This document shows, piece by piece, positions 40,345 through 48,017 of a stretch of DNA of 64,000 nt (positions are counted from its first letter, which is position 1; the number at the start of each line of letters is the position of its first letter). A model generated the notes under the pieces. That model made no database searches. It had not been told where the DNA came from and saw only the letters and a program-made list of their open reading frames with translations. The translations under genes and the position numbers were made by a program. The stretch comes from Streptosporangium roseum DSM 43021 (GTDB taxonomy: Bacteria; Actinomycetota; Actinomycetes; Streptosporangiales; Streptosporangiaceae). Location: positions 8,060,001-8,124,000 of the forward strand of contig NC_013595.1 in the NCBI RefSeq assembly GCF_000024865.1, given 5' to 3'.

Positions 40345-40692
40345 ATGCGAACGGTATATCCGCTGGTCCGCTACCGGGAGCCGGCCAAGGCCGTCGACTG
40401 GCTGGTCCGGGCGTTCGGGTTCGAGGTCCACGAGCTCGTCAGGTCGGGCGACGGGGGCGTCGACCATGCCGAGCTGACCGTCGGCACCGGGATGGTCATG
40501 ACCGGGACCGGCGAACCGGGCGGTCCCGGGATCTACGTCGCGGTGGACGATCCGGACGCCCATCACGCCGGGGCCGTCGGCGCCGGGGCGGAGATCACCA
40601 TGGAGCTGACCGACCAGCCTTACGGGTCGCGCGACTACGCGTGCAAGGACCCGGAGGGCAACGAGTGGTTCTTCGGGACGTACCGCCCGTGA
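40345..40692 (+). CDS. VOC-family (glyoxalase/bleomycin-resistance fold) protein
   Basis: This 115-residue protein has paired beta-alpha-beta-beta-beta modules of the VOC fold: VYPLVRYREPAKAVDWLVRAFGFEV at the start and YACKDPEGNEWFFGTY at the end, where the Glu is the usual metal-ligand position. The family includes glyoxalases, dioxygenases and resistance proteins; this single-domain type is of unknown substrate. A strong ribosome site (ggaggg) follows a 9-bp repeat array. It probably belongs with the upstream AraC regulator. Confidence 0.88.
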   Translation: MRTVYPLVRYREPAKAVDWLVRAFGFEVHELVRSGDGGVDHAELTVGTGMVMTGTGEPGGPGIYVAVDDPDAHHAGAVGAGAEITMELTDQPYGSRDYACKDPEGNEWFFGTYRP

Positions 40693-40754
40693 CCCGTCCA
40701 GGTCCTCGTCCGCGTGCCGGTGCCGCCTGACGCGGGAAGGCGGCCGGTGCCCGC

Positions 40755-41609
40755 CTAACGGGGGAAGACGATGGTCTTGTGGCCGTCGAGAAGGACCCGC
40801 TGCTCGGTGTGCCACCGTACGGCGCGAGCGAGGGCCTGGCACTCGACGTCGCGGCCGATGGCGGCCAGGTCCTCCGCCGAGTGGGTGTGGTTGACCCGGG
40901 CGACCTCCTGCTCGATGATCGGCCCCTCGTCGAGGTCGGCGGTCACGTAGTGGGCGGTCGCGCCGATCAGCTTCACCCCGCGGGAGTGGGCCTGGTGGTA
41001 CGGCTTGGCCCCCTTGAACGACGGCAGGAACGAGTGATGGATGTTGATCACGTTTCCGGCGAGCTTGACGCAGAGGTCCTCCGACAGCACCTGCATGTAG
41101 CGCGCGAGCACCACCAGGTCGGCCTCGTAGTGGTCGACCAGGCTCAGGATCTCCGCCTCCTGCCGGGACTTGGTCGCGGAGGTGACCGGCAGGTGGTGGT
41201 AGTCGATGCCGTAGGACTGGGTCAGCGGGCGCATGTCGGGGTGGTTGGAGGCCACCGCGACGATCTCGATGTCGAGCAGGCCGGAGCGTGTGCGGTAGAG
41301 CAGGTCGTTGAGGCAGTGGCCGAACTTGCTGACCATCACCAGCACGCGCGGCTTGACGGCCAGGTCCCGCAGCCTGACGTCCATCCCGAAGTCGGGGGCG
41401 AGCGCGGCGATGGCCGTGCGGAGCTCGGCGTCGGAGAGCGGGCAGGAGAACTGCACGCGCATGAAGAACCGCTCGGCGACGGGGTCCCCGAACTGCTGGC
41501 TCTCGATGATGTTGCAGCCCTGCTCGGCCAGCAGGCCGGAGACCGCGGCCACCACACCGGGCCGGTCCGGGCAGGACAACGTCAGCACGTACTGGGCGGC
41601 GGAGCTCAT
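40755..41609 (-). CDS. purU: Formyltetrahydrofolate deformylase
   Basis: This 284-residue enzyme hydrolyses 10-formyl-tetrahydrofolate to formate and tetrahydrofolate, balancing one-carbon units. An N-terminal ACT domain (about 5-80, LSCPDRPGVVAAVSGLLAEQ) precedes the formyltransferase-fold catalytic domain: VSKFGHCLNDLLYR, then the catalytic Asn-His segment NIHHSFLPSFKGAKPY, and the Asp in ADLDEGPII. The ATG at 41609 has a gaggagg ribosome site and overlaps the stop of a 20-codon frame (ATGA). Confidence 0.96.
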   Translation of the reverse strand: MSSAAQYVLTLSCPDRPGVVAAVSGLLAEQGCNIIESQQFGDPVAERFFMRVQFSCPLSDAELRTAIAALAPDFGMDVRLRDLAVKPRVLVMVSKFGHCLNDLLYRTRSGLLDIEIVAVASNHPDMRPLTQSYGIDYHHLPVTSATKSRQEAEILSLVDHYEADLVVLARYMQVLSEDLCVKLAGNVINIHHSFLPSFKGAKPYHQAHSRGVKLIGATAHYVTADLDEGPIIEQEVARVNHTHSAEDLAAIGRDVECQALARAVRWHTEQRVLLDGHKTIVFPR

Positions 41610-41668
41610 ACGACCTCCTCGCCCAGCGGCTCGGAGCCCGCGACGGGCCTTCTGACTCGCTCGTTCAT
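41606..41668 (-). CDS. Possible 20-residue upstream peptide coupled to purU
   Basis: An ATG at 41668 with a gggtgaaag sequence just upstream opens a 20-codon frame (starts MNERVRRPVAG, ends EEVV). Its TGA overlaps the purU ATG by four bases. The purU ribosome site lies inside it. It could couple translation of purU or be accidental; no conservation can be judged. Confidence 0.3.
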   Translation of the reverse strand: MNERVRRPVAGSEPLGEEVV

Positions 41669-41772
41669 AAACTTTCACCCTCGACGAGGTCGGATCGTAC
41701 GGCGCCCTCACGCCGACCTGGGCAGAGTACAGCGCCCCGCCCGACTCCACCCGCACCATGTCCGAGGCGTGG

Positions 41773-41910
41773 TCACCGGCGGATCCGGGACAGCGGCCCG
41801 GTGAACTCCGGCTCGCGGTGGCACAGGTCCCCGCGGAGCAGGGCGTTCTTGACGCGCTGCGAGGTACGGGCCGGCCCGGGGCTCAACAGGATGAGCTCTT
41901 CGTCCATCAT
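41773..41910 (-). pseudogene. N-terminal remnant of a PhnW-like class V aminotransferase
   Basis: The frame starts at twin ATGs (41910/41907) and codes for 45 residues including ELILLSPGPARTSQRVKNAL and GDLCHREPEF, then stops at TGA. The stretch LLSPGPARTS...HREPEF resembles the extreme N-terminus of 2-aminoethylphosphonate:pyruvate aminotransferases (PhnW) and related class V enzymes. The remaining ~310 residues, including the PLP Lys, are absent: the DNA beyond shows no match in any frame. It is divergent from the phosphate transporter gene. Confidence 0.6.
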
Positions 41911-42058
41911 CCACTCAACCTCTGGGTAGGTATGTCCTTATCGGTGCACTGGGGGCACCACCCATGGACCACGAGCGAGGGCAGCCGTCATTCGCCTATG
42001 GACCCCATGACCGAACCGGCCTTGTCCTTCACCTGCCGTTCAGTTGGGATGTGGAAGC

Positions 42059-42997
42059 GTGAGCCTGGTCGCCCTGACGTCGCTCGCCGGACTCTTCGCG
42101 GTCGTCACCGGGGTCAACGACGGCGGCGCGCTCCTGGCGACCGGGCTGAAGATCCCCAGCATCCCGCCCCTGGCCGGTGTGATCATGATGATGGTCACGG
42201 TCGCGCTGGTCCCCCTGGCGACCTCCCAGGTCGCGATGACCTTCACCACCCGGCTGGCGAGCATGGACGGCCCCTACGGCCGGATCGCGCTGGCCGTCGC
42301 CGTGCTCGCCGCGCTGGCCGTCGTCGCGGTCCTCAACAACCGGGCGCTGCCCACCAGCCTGACCCTCGCCATCGTGGGCGCCCTCACCGGCGCGGGCCTG
42401 GGCTGGGACCTGCCCGTCTCAGCCGGCGCCGTGCTGTTCGTGCTCGCGGTCGCGCTGGCCGCGCCGTTCGCGGGAGGGCTGCTGGCGATCCTGACGATCC
42501 GGCTGCTCGTGCGGCTGGCGCACGGCCGCACGCTGCGGCAGTGGCACCGGGCCGGGTTCACCCTGCAGTGCCTGGCCTACGCCGCCAACGACGGCCAGAA
42601 GATGCTGGCCGTCTTCATGCTCGCCCTCGGTCTCTCCAGCCCTCCCCTCCTTGTCTGCGTGGCCGTGGCGGTGCTGTTCGGGATCGGCGCCCTGTACGGC
42701 CTGCCGCGTGCCGGCCGTACCCTCAGCCGGGGGATCATCGCCTCGCGCCCGCTGCACGGCGTGACCGCCGAGCTGGCCAGCGGCGCCGCCGTGATCGGCT
42801 GCGCGGCGGTCGGCGCGCCGGTGAGCATGACCCAGACGATCGCCGGCGCCCTCATCGGGGCCGGGGTGGCCGAGAGCTCCGGCCGGGTGCGCTGGCACGC
42901 CGCCACGAAGATCGTCCTAGCCTGGACGCTGACGCTGCCGGTGAGCGGGCTGCTCGCCGCGGCGGCGGCGCTCATCGTCCGAGGGGTGATCGCGTGA
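42059..42997 (+). CDS. pit: PiT-family inorganic phosphate transporter
   Basis: This protein has about 312 residues and nine to ten membrane helices. It has the duplicated PiT signature, here in a variant form: GLFAVVTGVNDGGALLATGL in the first half and QCLAYAANDGQKML, then GAPVSMTQTIAGALIGAG, in the second. It imports phosphate (or divalent metal-phosphate) using H+ or Na+. The GTG at 42059 gives the usual start of the first helix; a TTG at 42044 is also possible. The stop overlaps the DUF47 start (GTGA). Confidence 0.9.
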   Translation: MSLVALTSLAGLFAVVTGVNDGGALLATGLKIPSIPPLAGVIMMMVTVALVPLATSQVAMTFTTRLASMDGPYGRIALAVAVLAALAVVAVLNNRALPTSLTLAIVGALTGAGLGWDLPVSAGAVLFVLAVALAAPFAGGLLAILTIRLLVRLAHGRTLRQWHRAGFTLQCLAYAANDGQKMLAVFMLALGLSSPPLLVCVAVAVLFGIGALYGLPRAGRTLSRGIIASRPLHGVTAELASGAAVIGCAAVGAPVSMTQTIAGALIGAGVAESSGRVRWHAATKIVLAWTLTLPVSGLLAAAAALIVRGVIA

Positions 42998-43626
42998 AGC
43001 GGTTGCGGCGGGTGCGGGATCTGATGGCGGGCCGCATGGACAGCGCGCTCGCCGAAGCGCTGATCGGGCAGCTGGAGGCCACGAAGCAGGGCGCCTGGCT
43101 GGCCATAGCCATGATCGGCGGCGACACCGGCCGTACCGACGCCCACGAGCGGATGCGGGCCATCGAGCATCGCGGCGACACCGAACGCGCCCGTCTGGTG
43201 GAGGAGCTGTCCGGCTCCCTGGTGACGCCGATCGACCGCGAGGACCTGTTCCGGCTGTCGCGCTCGATCGACGACGTGCTGGACTCCCTGCGCGACTTCG
43301 TCCGCGAGTCGCATCTCTACCGCGTCCACGACCAGCAGCGCTTCGCCCCCATGCTCGACCAGGTGATCGTCGGCATCGAGGCCCTGGAGGCCGCGGTCCA
43401 CGACCTGGCGTCCCGCCCTTCGGCGATCGCCCACGACGCGCTGGAGGCGAAGAAGATCGGCGGCACCATCCGGCGCATGTACCAGTACGAGATCGCCCGC
43501 ATCTTCTCCGGACCGATCAGCGCCGAGACCATGAAGGAGCGCGAGCTGGTCCGGCGCCTGGAGATCGTCGGCATGGCGATCAGCGAGGCCGCCGATGCGA
43601 TCGCCGACGGCGCGATGAAGCGCTGA
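42994..43626 (+). CDS. DUF47/PhoU-like phosphate transport regulator
   Basis: This 210-residue helical PhoU-like protein has the DUF47 pattern: HRGDTERARLVEELSGSLVTPIDREDLFRLSRSIDDVLDSLRDF, with Asp/Glu-rich metal-binding positions, and a C-terminal helix EAADAIADG. DUF47 proteins are usually encoded with pit genes and modulate phosphate uptake. Here the two overlap by four bases and share transcription. The downstream hairpin closes the unit. Confidence 0.92.
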   Translation: MKRLRRVRDLMAGRMDSALAEALIGQLEATKQGAWLAIAMIGGDTGRTDAHERMRAIEHRGDTERARLVEELSGSLVTPIDREDLFRLSRSIDDVLDSLRDFVRESHLYRVHDQQRFAPMLDQVIVGIEALEAAVHDLASRPSAIAHDALEAKKIGGTIRRMYQYEIARIFSGPISAETMKERELVRRLEIVGMAISEAADAIADGAMKR

Positions 43627-43664
43627 CCTCGCGGCACGCCTCATCCGGCCTCCGGGAACGGGTG

Positions 43665-43695
43665 CGGGCCGTACGGGATCCCTCCGTACGGCCCG
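43665..43695. terminator. Bidirectional terminator hairpin
   Basis: cgggccgtacgg (43665-43676) pairs perfectly with ccgtacggcccg (43684-43695) across a 7-base loop. It sits between the convergent DUF47 and phosphodiesterase genes, so it can serve both. Confidence 0.8.
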
Positions 43696-43706
43696 TGCGC
43701 GGCGGT

Positions 43707-45302
43707 TCAGGAGACGCGCAGGTCGTCGACGGCCCAGTACCAGTTGTTGTCGGCGTCGTAGTAGCGGAAGCGGACGGTCATCCTGGTGGCGCCCGCCGGG
43801 ACGGTGACGGGTACCGACTCGACCTTGGCGACGGCGTCGGCGGAGTAGACCTTCACGATCTTGGAACGGCCGCGGTCGAAGGAGACCAGGACCCGGCCCT
43901 TCTGGTCGCCCTCCTGCCGGTAGTGGGTGACGTAGCCGAGCCGCACCGACGAGCGGCCCGCGACCGGGTACGGCGCGCTGACCAGGGTGGAGTTGAAGGT
44001 GCCGGCACCGTGGGAGCGGTCGTCCCACTCGTCGGAGTCGGCCACGGCGAACACGCCGCGGCCGCGGACGAACAGCTCCCGCCACTGGTCGCGCTGGGCG
44101 CGGGACCAGAACTCGTCCGTGGTGAACGTCCAGCCGCGCCACTCCTCGACACCGCCGGAGGGCAGCCCCCTGTTCTCCACCGACCAGCCGGCGGGCGCGG
44201 TGTGGGTGAACCCCCTGACGCCGGCCGGGATGCCGCCCTCGTCTGCCCGCTCCTTGAGGGGGAGGCGGTCGAAGGGGTCGGTGGCGCGCAGCGCGACGGA
44301 CCTGCCGTCCAGGCCCGCCGGGCGCTGGAGGCCCAGCTGGCCGAAGACGGTGGCGGCCACGTCGACCAGCCGGGTGTCGGACGGGGTGGCTCCCGGAGCG
44401 ATGCCGGGACCGGCGGCGAGGACGAAGGTGCGGCGCTCCTCGACGCTGGAGCCTCCGTGGCCGCCGGCGTCGGTGTGGCCGTGGTCGGTGGTGACGATCA
44501 CGGTCCATCGCTCGTTGTGGAAGGTGAAGCGGGTCCGGACCGCGTTCAGCAGGCGGCCGATGGAGGTGTCGGCGGTGGCGATCGCGTCCAGGTAGGCCTG
44601 GCCGGCGGCGCCGCTGTCGTGCCCGACGATGTCGACGTTGCCCAGGTAGACGAAGGCGACATCCGGGTTGCGGTCGCGTAGCACCTTCTCGGAGACCTGG
44701 ATGACCCGCTCGTCCTCCGCCGGGTATCCGGCGGAGTCACCGTCGAGGACGATCCGCGCGTCGATGCCGGTACCGAAGGTGCCCTGGTCGCCGAGGGACT
44801 TCCAGTCCATGGCGGCGTAGGTGGAGTAGGCCGGGTCGATCTTCTCCAGCCGGGTGAGGAAGTCGGGGTGGAGGTCGTAGCGCTTGCCCGCGAAGACGTT
44901 GCTCCTGACCTTGTGCTTGTCCGGCCACGTGCCGGTGGCGACGGTGGACCAGCCCGGCCCGCTGGAGGTAGCGGCCATCGGGCCGGTGTAGAGCAGACTC
45001 GTGCCGAAGGTGCCGTTCGCGATCAGCGAGTCGAGGTTCGGCGCGTCGGCGGCGGCGATGCGGTCGTGCCGCAGGCCGTCCAGCCCGATCACCAGGACCT
45101 TGCTGGTGCTGATGCCGTCCGGGACGTCAGGCACCGGGACGGGGGCGGTCCGGGCTGCCGTGGTGTTCGGGACCTCCTCGGGGGTGGAGCTCGGGACGGG
45201 GGTCACAGGCGTGGAAGTGCCGGGTCCGGCCAGGGCCGCCGTCGCCGGGATCAGGATCGTGACCGCGACCGCTGTCGCCACCACCGCGTTGCGTGAACGC
45301 AT
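43707..45302 (-). CDS. Secreted type I phosphodiesterase / alkaline phosphatase superfamily protein
   Basis: This 531-residue protein has a signal peptide (about 1-25) and a Thr/Pro-rich linker. The alkaline-phosphatase-superfamily domain of the nucleotide pyrophosphatase/phosphodiesterase type shows the metal site VIGLDGLRHDRI, the nucleophile region GPGWSTVATGTWPDKH, the Asp site YLGNVDIVGHDSG, and TTDHGHTDAGGHGG. A C-terminal beta-rich domain (about 370-531) probably binds ligand. It would release phosphate or nucleotides outside the cell. Its place beside pit-DUF47 supports phosphate scavenging, though the genes converge. Confidence 0.92.
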   Translation of the reverse strand: MRSRNAVVATAVAVTILIPATAALAGPGTSTPVTPVPSSTPEEVPNTTAARTAPVPVPDVPDGISTSKVLVIGLDGLRHDRIAAADAPNLDSLIANGTFGTSLLYTGPMAATSSGPGWSTVATGTWPDKHKVRSNVFAGKRYDLHPDFLTRLEKIDPAYSTYAAMDWKSLGDQGTFGTGIDARIVLDGDSAGYPAEDERVIQVSEKVLRDRNPDVAFVYLGNVDIVGHDSGAAGQAYLDAIATADTSIGRLLNAVRTRFTFHNERWTVIVTTDHGHTDAGGHGGSSVEERRTFVLAAGPGIAPGATPSDTRLVDVAATVFGQLGLQRPAGLDGRSVALRATDPFDRLPLKERADEGGIPAGVRGFTHTAPAGWSVENRGLPSGGVEEWRGWTFTTDEFWSRAQRDQWRELFVRGRGVFAVADSDEWDDRSHGAGTFNSTLVSAPYPVAGRSSVRLGYVTHYRQEGDQKGRVLVSFDRGRSKIVKVYSADAVAKVESVPVTVPAGATRMTVRFRYYDADNNWYWAVDDLRVS

Positions 45303-45471
45303 GAACGTCCTTCCTCACTGGGCCGGAGCACTCCGGCTCTGCGTGAGGACCTCCGGCACGGTTGACCGCGCAAAGGTTGCCAGGTTGGGGACGTCTCCGC
45401 AGGTCATCATCGCTTTTCGGCAGTCGCTTCGGGCCTCTTGAGGCGATAGGTGGTGGTAGCGTCCCGGGTCT

Positions 45472-45993
45472 ATGAGCGACTCTCAGACGGACGCGGGCGC
45501 CTCCCCGGGTGGCGCGGACGCCTCCCCGGGTGGCGCGGACGCCTCCCCGGCGAGCGATCGGGCCGCGGCACGGGTGGTCTGCGTGGCCGGCGACGGCCGG
45601 GTGCTGCTGATGCACTGGCGCGACACGGTCAGCGGCGTGTCCCTGTGGGAACCGCCGGGCGGCGGGATCGACCCGGGCGAGACGCCCTTCGAGGCCGCGC
45701 GGCGGGAGCTGACCGAGGAGACCGGGCTGCCGGGTGAGGCGGTGCTGGACCGGTGGGTGCCGGTGCGCCGGGAGTTCGACTGGCTGGGCACCCACTACGT
45801 CAAGACCGAACGGTTCTATCTGGCCAGGTTCGAGGGCACCCCGGCGGTGGGCCCCGGAGCTCTCACGGCCGAGGAGAACGACACCTACCTGGGCTCCGGC
45901 TGGTTCTCCCCGGCCGAGATGGCCGAGCTCCCCGACGCGCTGGAGCCGCCCGACCTGGTGGAGGTGGTCTCCCGGATCACCCGGCTGGGCTGA
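45472..45993 (+). CDS. Nudix hydrolase
   Basis: This 173-residue protein has a complete Nudix box GGGIDPGETPFEAARRELTEETGL, read as GX5EX7REUXEEXGU, preceded by LWEPPGG. It hydrolyses a nucleoside-diphosphate-linked compound not identifiable here. The first 27 residues are low-complexity, with a GGADASP segment repeated in tandem (21-bp DNA repeats), and are probably disordered. No good ribosome site; a leaderless start is possible. Confidence 0.94.
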   Translation: MSDSQTDAGASPGGADASPGGADASPASDRAAARVVCVAGDGRVLLMHWRDTVSGVSLWEPPGGGIDPGETPFEAARRELTEETGLPGEAVLDRWVPVRREFDWLGTHYVKTERFYLARFEGTPAVGPGALTAEENDTYLGSGWFSPAEMAELPDALEPPDLVEVVSRITRLG

Positions 45994-46055
45994 TCCGGGA
46001 CGCCGGCCACCCGCCCCGGGATGACCGTCGCCCTCCGGCGGGGCGGCCGTCATCG

Positions 46056-46095
46056 GCTGAACGCCATGTTCCGCACTTCGAACATGGCGTTCAGC
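46056..46095. repeat. 16-bp perfect inverted repeat, 8-base loop
   Basis: gctgaacgccatgttc (46056-46071) and gaacatggcgttcagc (46080-46095) are exact complements. Each arm itself reads GAAC-N5-GTTC. It lies 63 bases after the Nudix stop and 150 bases beyond the stop of the leftward small peptide gene; it could terminate either or be a protein-binding site. Confidence 0.85.
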
Positions 46096-46242
46096 ACGCG
46101 TCAATCGGGAAGCGGGACGGGCCCGGCCCCGGGGCGGAGGCCGTACCCGCCGGAGGCCGGGAGGGTCGTCAGCCCTTCCGGCCTCCGGCAAGGGTGGACG
46201 GCTCCCCGGGCCGGGCCCGTCCTCATCGGAGCGCGCCCCCTC

Positions 46243-46422
46243 TCAGCGGCCGTTGGCGCCGCTGCTGCCGTTGGCGGCGCCGTTGGCGCTGCCGCCGTCG
46301 CCCTGGACGGTGAGAACGACCTCGGTGTCGGCGCCGGCGGGCTGGGCCGGCATCGTCGCGGGCGCGATGAGGGCGAAAGCCATCATCGCTTCAGCCGCGA
46401 GAGCGCTTCTGAGCTTGGTCAT
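46243..46422 (-). CDS. Small exported Gly/Asn-rich peptide (59 residues)
   Basis: An ATG with a ggag ribosome site opens a 59-codon gene. The product has a classical signal peptide (MTKLRSALAAEAMMAFALIA, with a probable cut near PAGA at about 31). A short mature part follows, TEVVLTVQGDGGSANGAA, and ends in repeats of (S/A)NG/SSGANGR. The mature peptide would have about 28 residues and carry no Cys. The family is not recognised. The gene is divergent from the MmyB-type regulator with a palindrome between them, so its expression may be regulator-controlled. Confidence 0.65.
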   Translation of the reverse strand: MTKLRSALAAEAMMAFALIAPATMPAQPAGADTEVVLTVQGDGGSANGAANGSSGANGR

Positions 46423-46815
46423 GACGGATCACTCCATGTCGAATCGGTCGCGCCCCGGGTGATGCCCGGGCTGATGGAACTCCGAATCGGTGGTGTGCAG
46501 GACACCGACACGGCGCCTGCTACAAACGCTAGGCAGGGTGCCTCCAGGGAAGGTAGGAGTGTTACTCCCAGGAGCGCCCCACCTCCGGTGGACCTCCCGG
46601 AGTCGCCGGCGGCCGGGGAGACGCGCGACGCGCGGAGGCCGGCACTTTCCGGCCCCGCTCTCCGGCCACGATCACCACGGCACACCGAGGGCGTGGCCGC
46701 CTCCACGGAAGGGACCGATCCGGCTCCCGGGAAGTCGATCCTGGAACCGAGGAATACGGCATCCGGTTCCCCGGTTTTCGGCATCAAGGGATGAACCCAA
46801 CCACACGGTGACAAA
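46423..46815. other. Divergent promoter region with palindrome ggagt-gtt-actcc
   Basis: About 390 bases lie between the leftward small peptide gene and the rightward MmyB-type regulator. The clearest element is ggagtgttactcc (46556-46568), a short palindrome of a kind I associate with this class of actinomycete regulators. I see no further gene here. Confidence 0.45.
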
Positions 46816-47691
46816 ATGGACAGCAACAACGTTCTGGGGGAGTTCCTTCGCGCTCGGCGCGAAGCCACTTCCCCCGCACAGATGGGGCTGCTGCACTCCG
46901 GTCCCCGCCGTACCCCGGGACTGCGCCGGGAAGAGGTGGCGATGTTCGCCGGGGTCAGCACCGACTACTACATCCGTCTGGAACAGGGACGCGAACGCCA
47001 TCCGTCCGAGCAGGTGCTCGGCGCCTTGACGCGGGCACTGAACCTCGACCCCGACGCCGCGGCGTACCTGCACGAACTCGCCCATCCGGGGCCACGGCGC
47101 AGGGCGACCGGCGAAACGGAGCATGTCAGTCCGGACCTGCTGCAGCTGATACGGAGCTGGCCGTACACTCCGGCGCTGGTGATCAACCGCTGGATGGACG
47201 TGCTGGCCGCGAACCCGCTGGCCACCGCCCTCTACGAGGGGCGGGAATACGCGGACAACCTGCTCCGGATGGCCTTCCTGGACCCCTCGGCGCGCGAGTT
47301 CTACCGCGAGTTCGACCTGGACTGGGAGCAGGTCGCCCGTTCCAAGGTGGCCCGCCTGCGCGCCGCCGCGGGGGTGGACCTCGACGACCCTCGCCTGACC
47401 GAACTGGTCGACGAGCTCTCCTTCAAAAGCGCGGATTTCCGCCGGCTGTGGGCGCGGCACGACGTGGCTCCCATACCGCGCGCGGTCACGCCACTCCGCC
47501 ACCACGAGGTCGGCGACCTGATCCTCACCTGCGAGGTGTTCGACATCAACAGTGCTCCCGGCCAGCAACTGATCACCATTCACGCCGAACCCGCCAGCCC
47601 CTCCGAGCAGGCCCTGATCATGCTCGGCAGCGGCATGACGCCATCCGGCCATGAAGACGCCGGCTACGTGCTGTCGGTGGCTCATCACTGA
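46816..47691 (+). CDS. XRE-family regulator with MmyB-like ligand-binding domain
   Basis: This 291-residue protein has an N-terminal helix-turn-helix of the MmyB type (LGEFLRARREATSPAQMGLL, then RRTPGLRREEVAMFAGVSTDYYIRLEQGRERHPSEQVLGALTRAL). A PAS-like MmyB ligand-binding domain follows (about 105-285), with LIRSWPYTPALVINRWMDVLAANPLATAL. Such regulators are abundant in actinomycetes and may bind fatty-acid-like ligands; many control a divergent gene. Here that gene codes for a small exported peptide. The ATG follows a ggtga sequence. Confidence 0.93.
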   Translation: MDSNNVLGEFLRARREATSPAQMGLLHSGPRRTPGLRREEVAMFAGVSTDYYIRLEQGRERHPSEQVLGALTRALNLDPDAAAYLHELAHPGPRRRATGETEHVSPDLLQLIRSWPYTPALVINRWMDVLAANPLATALYEGREYADNLLRMAFLDPSAREFYREFDLDWEQVARSKVARLRAAAGVDLDDPRLTELVDELSFKSADFRRLWARHDVAPIPRAVTPLRHHEVGDLILTCEVFDINSAPGQQLITIHAEPASPSEQALIMLGSGMTPSGHEDAGYVLSVAHH

Positions 47692-48017
47692 GTCCGGGGC
47701 CGTCGGCCCGATCGTCGAACGCGCCCCACCGGCCTGACCCGCGGCCCGAGCACGCCGGTGAGCCCGTGACAGGAGGCCCCCTCCCCTCCCGGGCGGGCGC
47801 CGGAGGCCCCTCCTCAGTGCAAGACATCCCCACCCGGAGCGGAAACACCGCCCCCTTCGGGGGAAAGTCATCCACCTCGGACGCCGACGGTATGGATAAA
47901 TCCACCTATGGGGGAAAAATCAACACCCGCGGGATAGTCGGAGGAAAAACAATCACCGCGGAGGGGATGAATTCTCCCCAGGTGGGGCTTCTCTCCACCG
48001 CGCCCGGATCCACCACC
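47692..48017. other. Intergenic region between convergent genes
   Basis: About 325 bases between the regulator and DUF2267 genes, which converge. It includes a locally A-rich stretch (47865-47975) and an imperfect palindrome ggggatgaattctcccc (47963-47979) that could end the DUF2267 transcript. No gene is supported. Confidence 0.45.

Noticed and set aside
46056..46095. Possible LexA/SOS box pair
   Set aside because: Actinobacterial SOS boxes have GAAC-N4-GTTC; here the spacing is five, so LexA binding is unlikely.
47892..48017. Frame beginning MDKSTYGGKINTRGIVGG
   Set aside because: It looked like a small Gly-rich protein, but runs straight into an antisense frame of DUF2267 and has no ribosome site.
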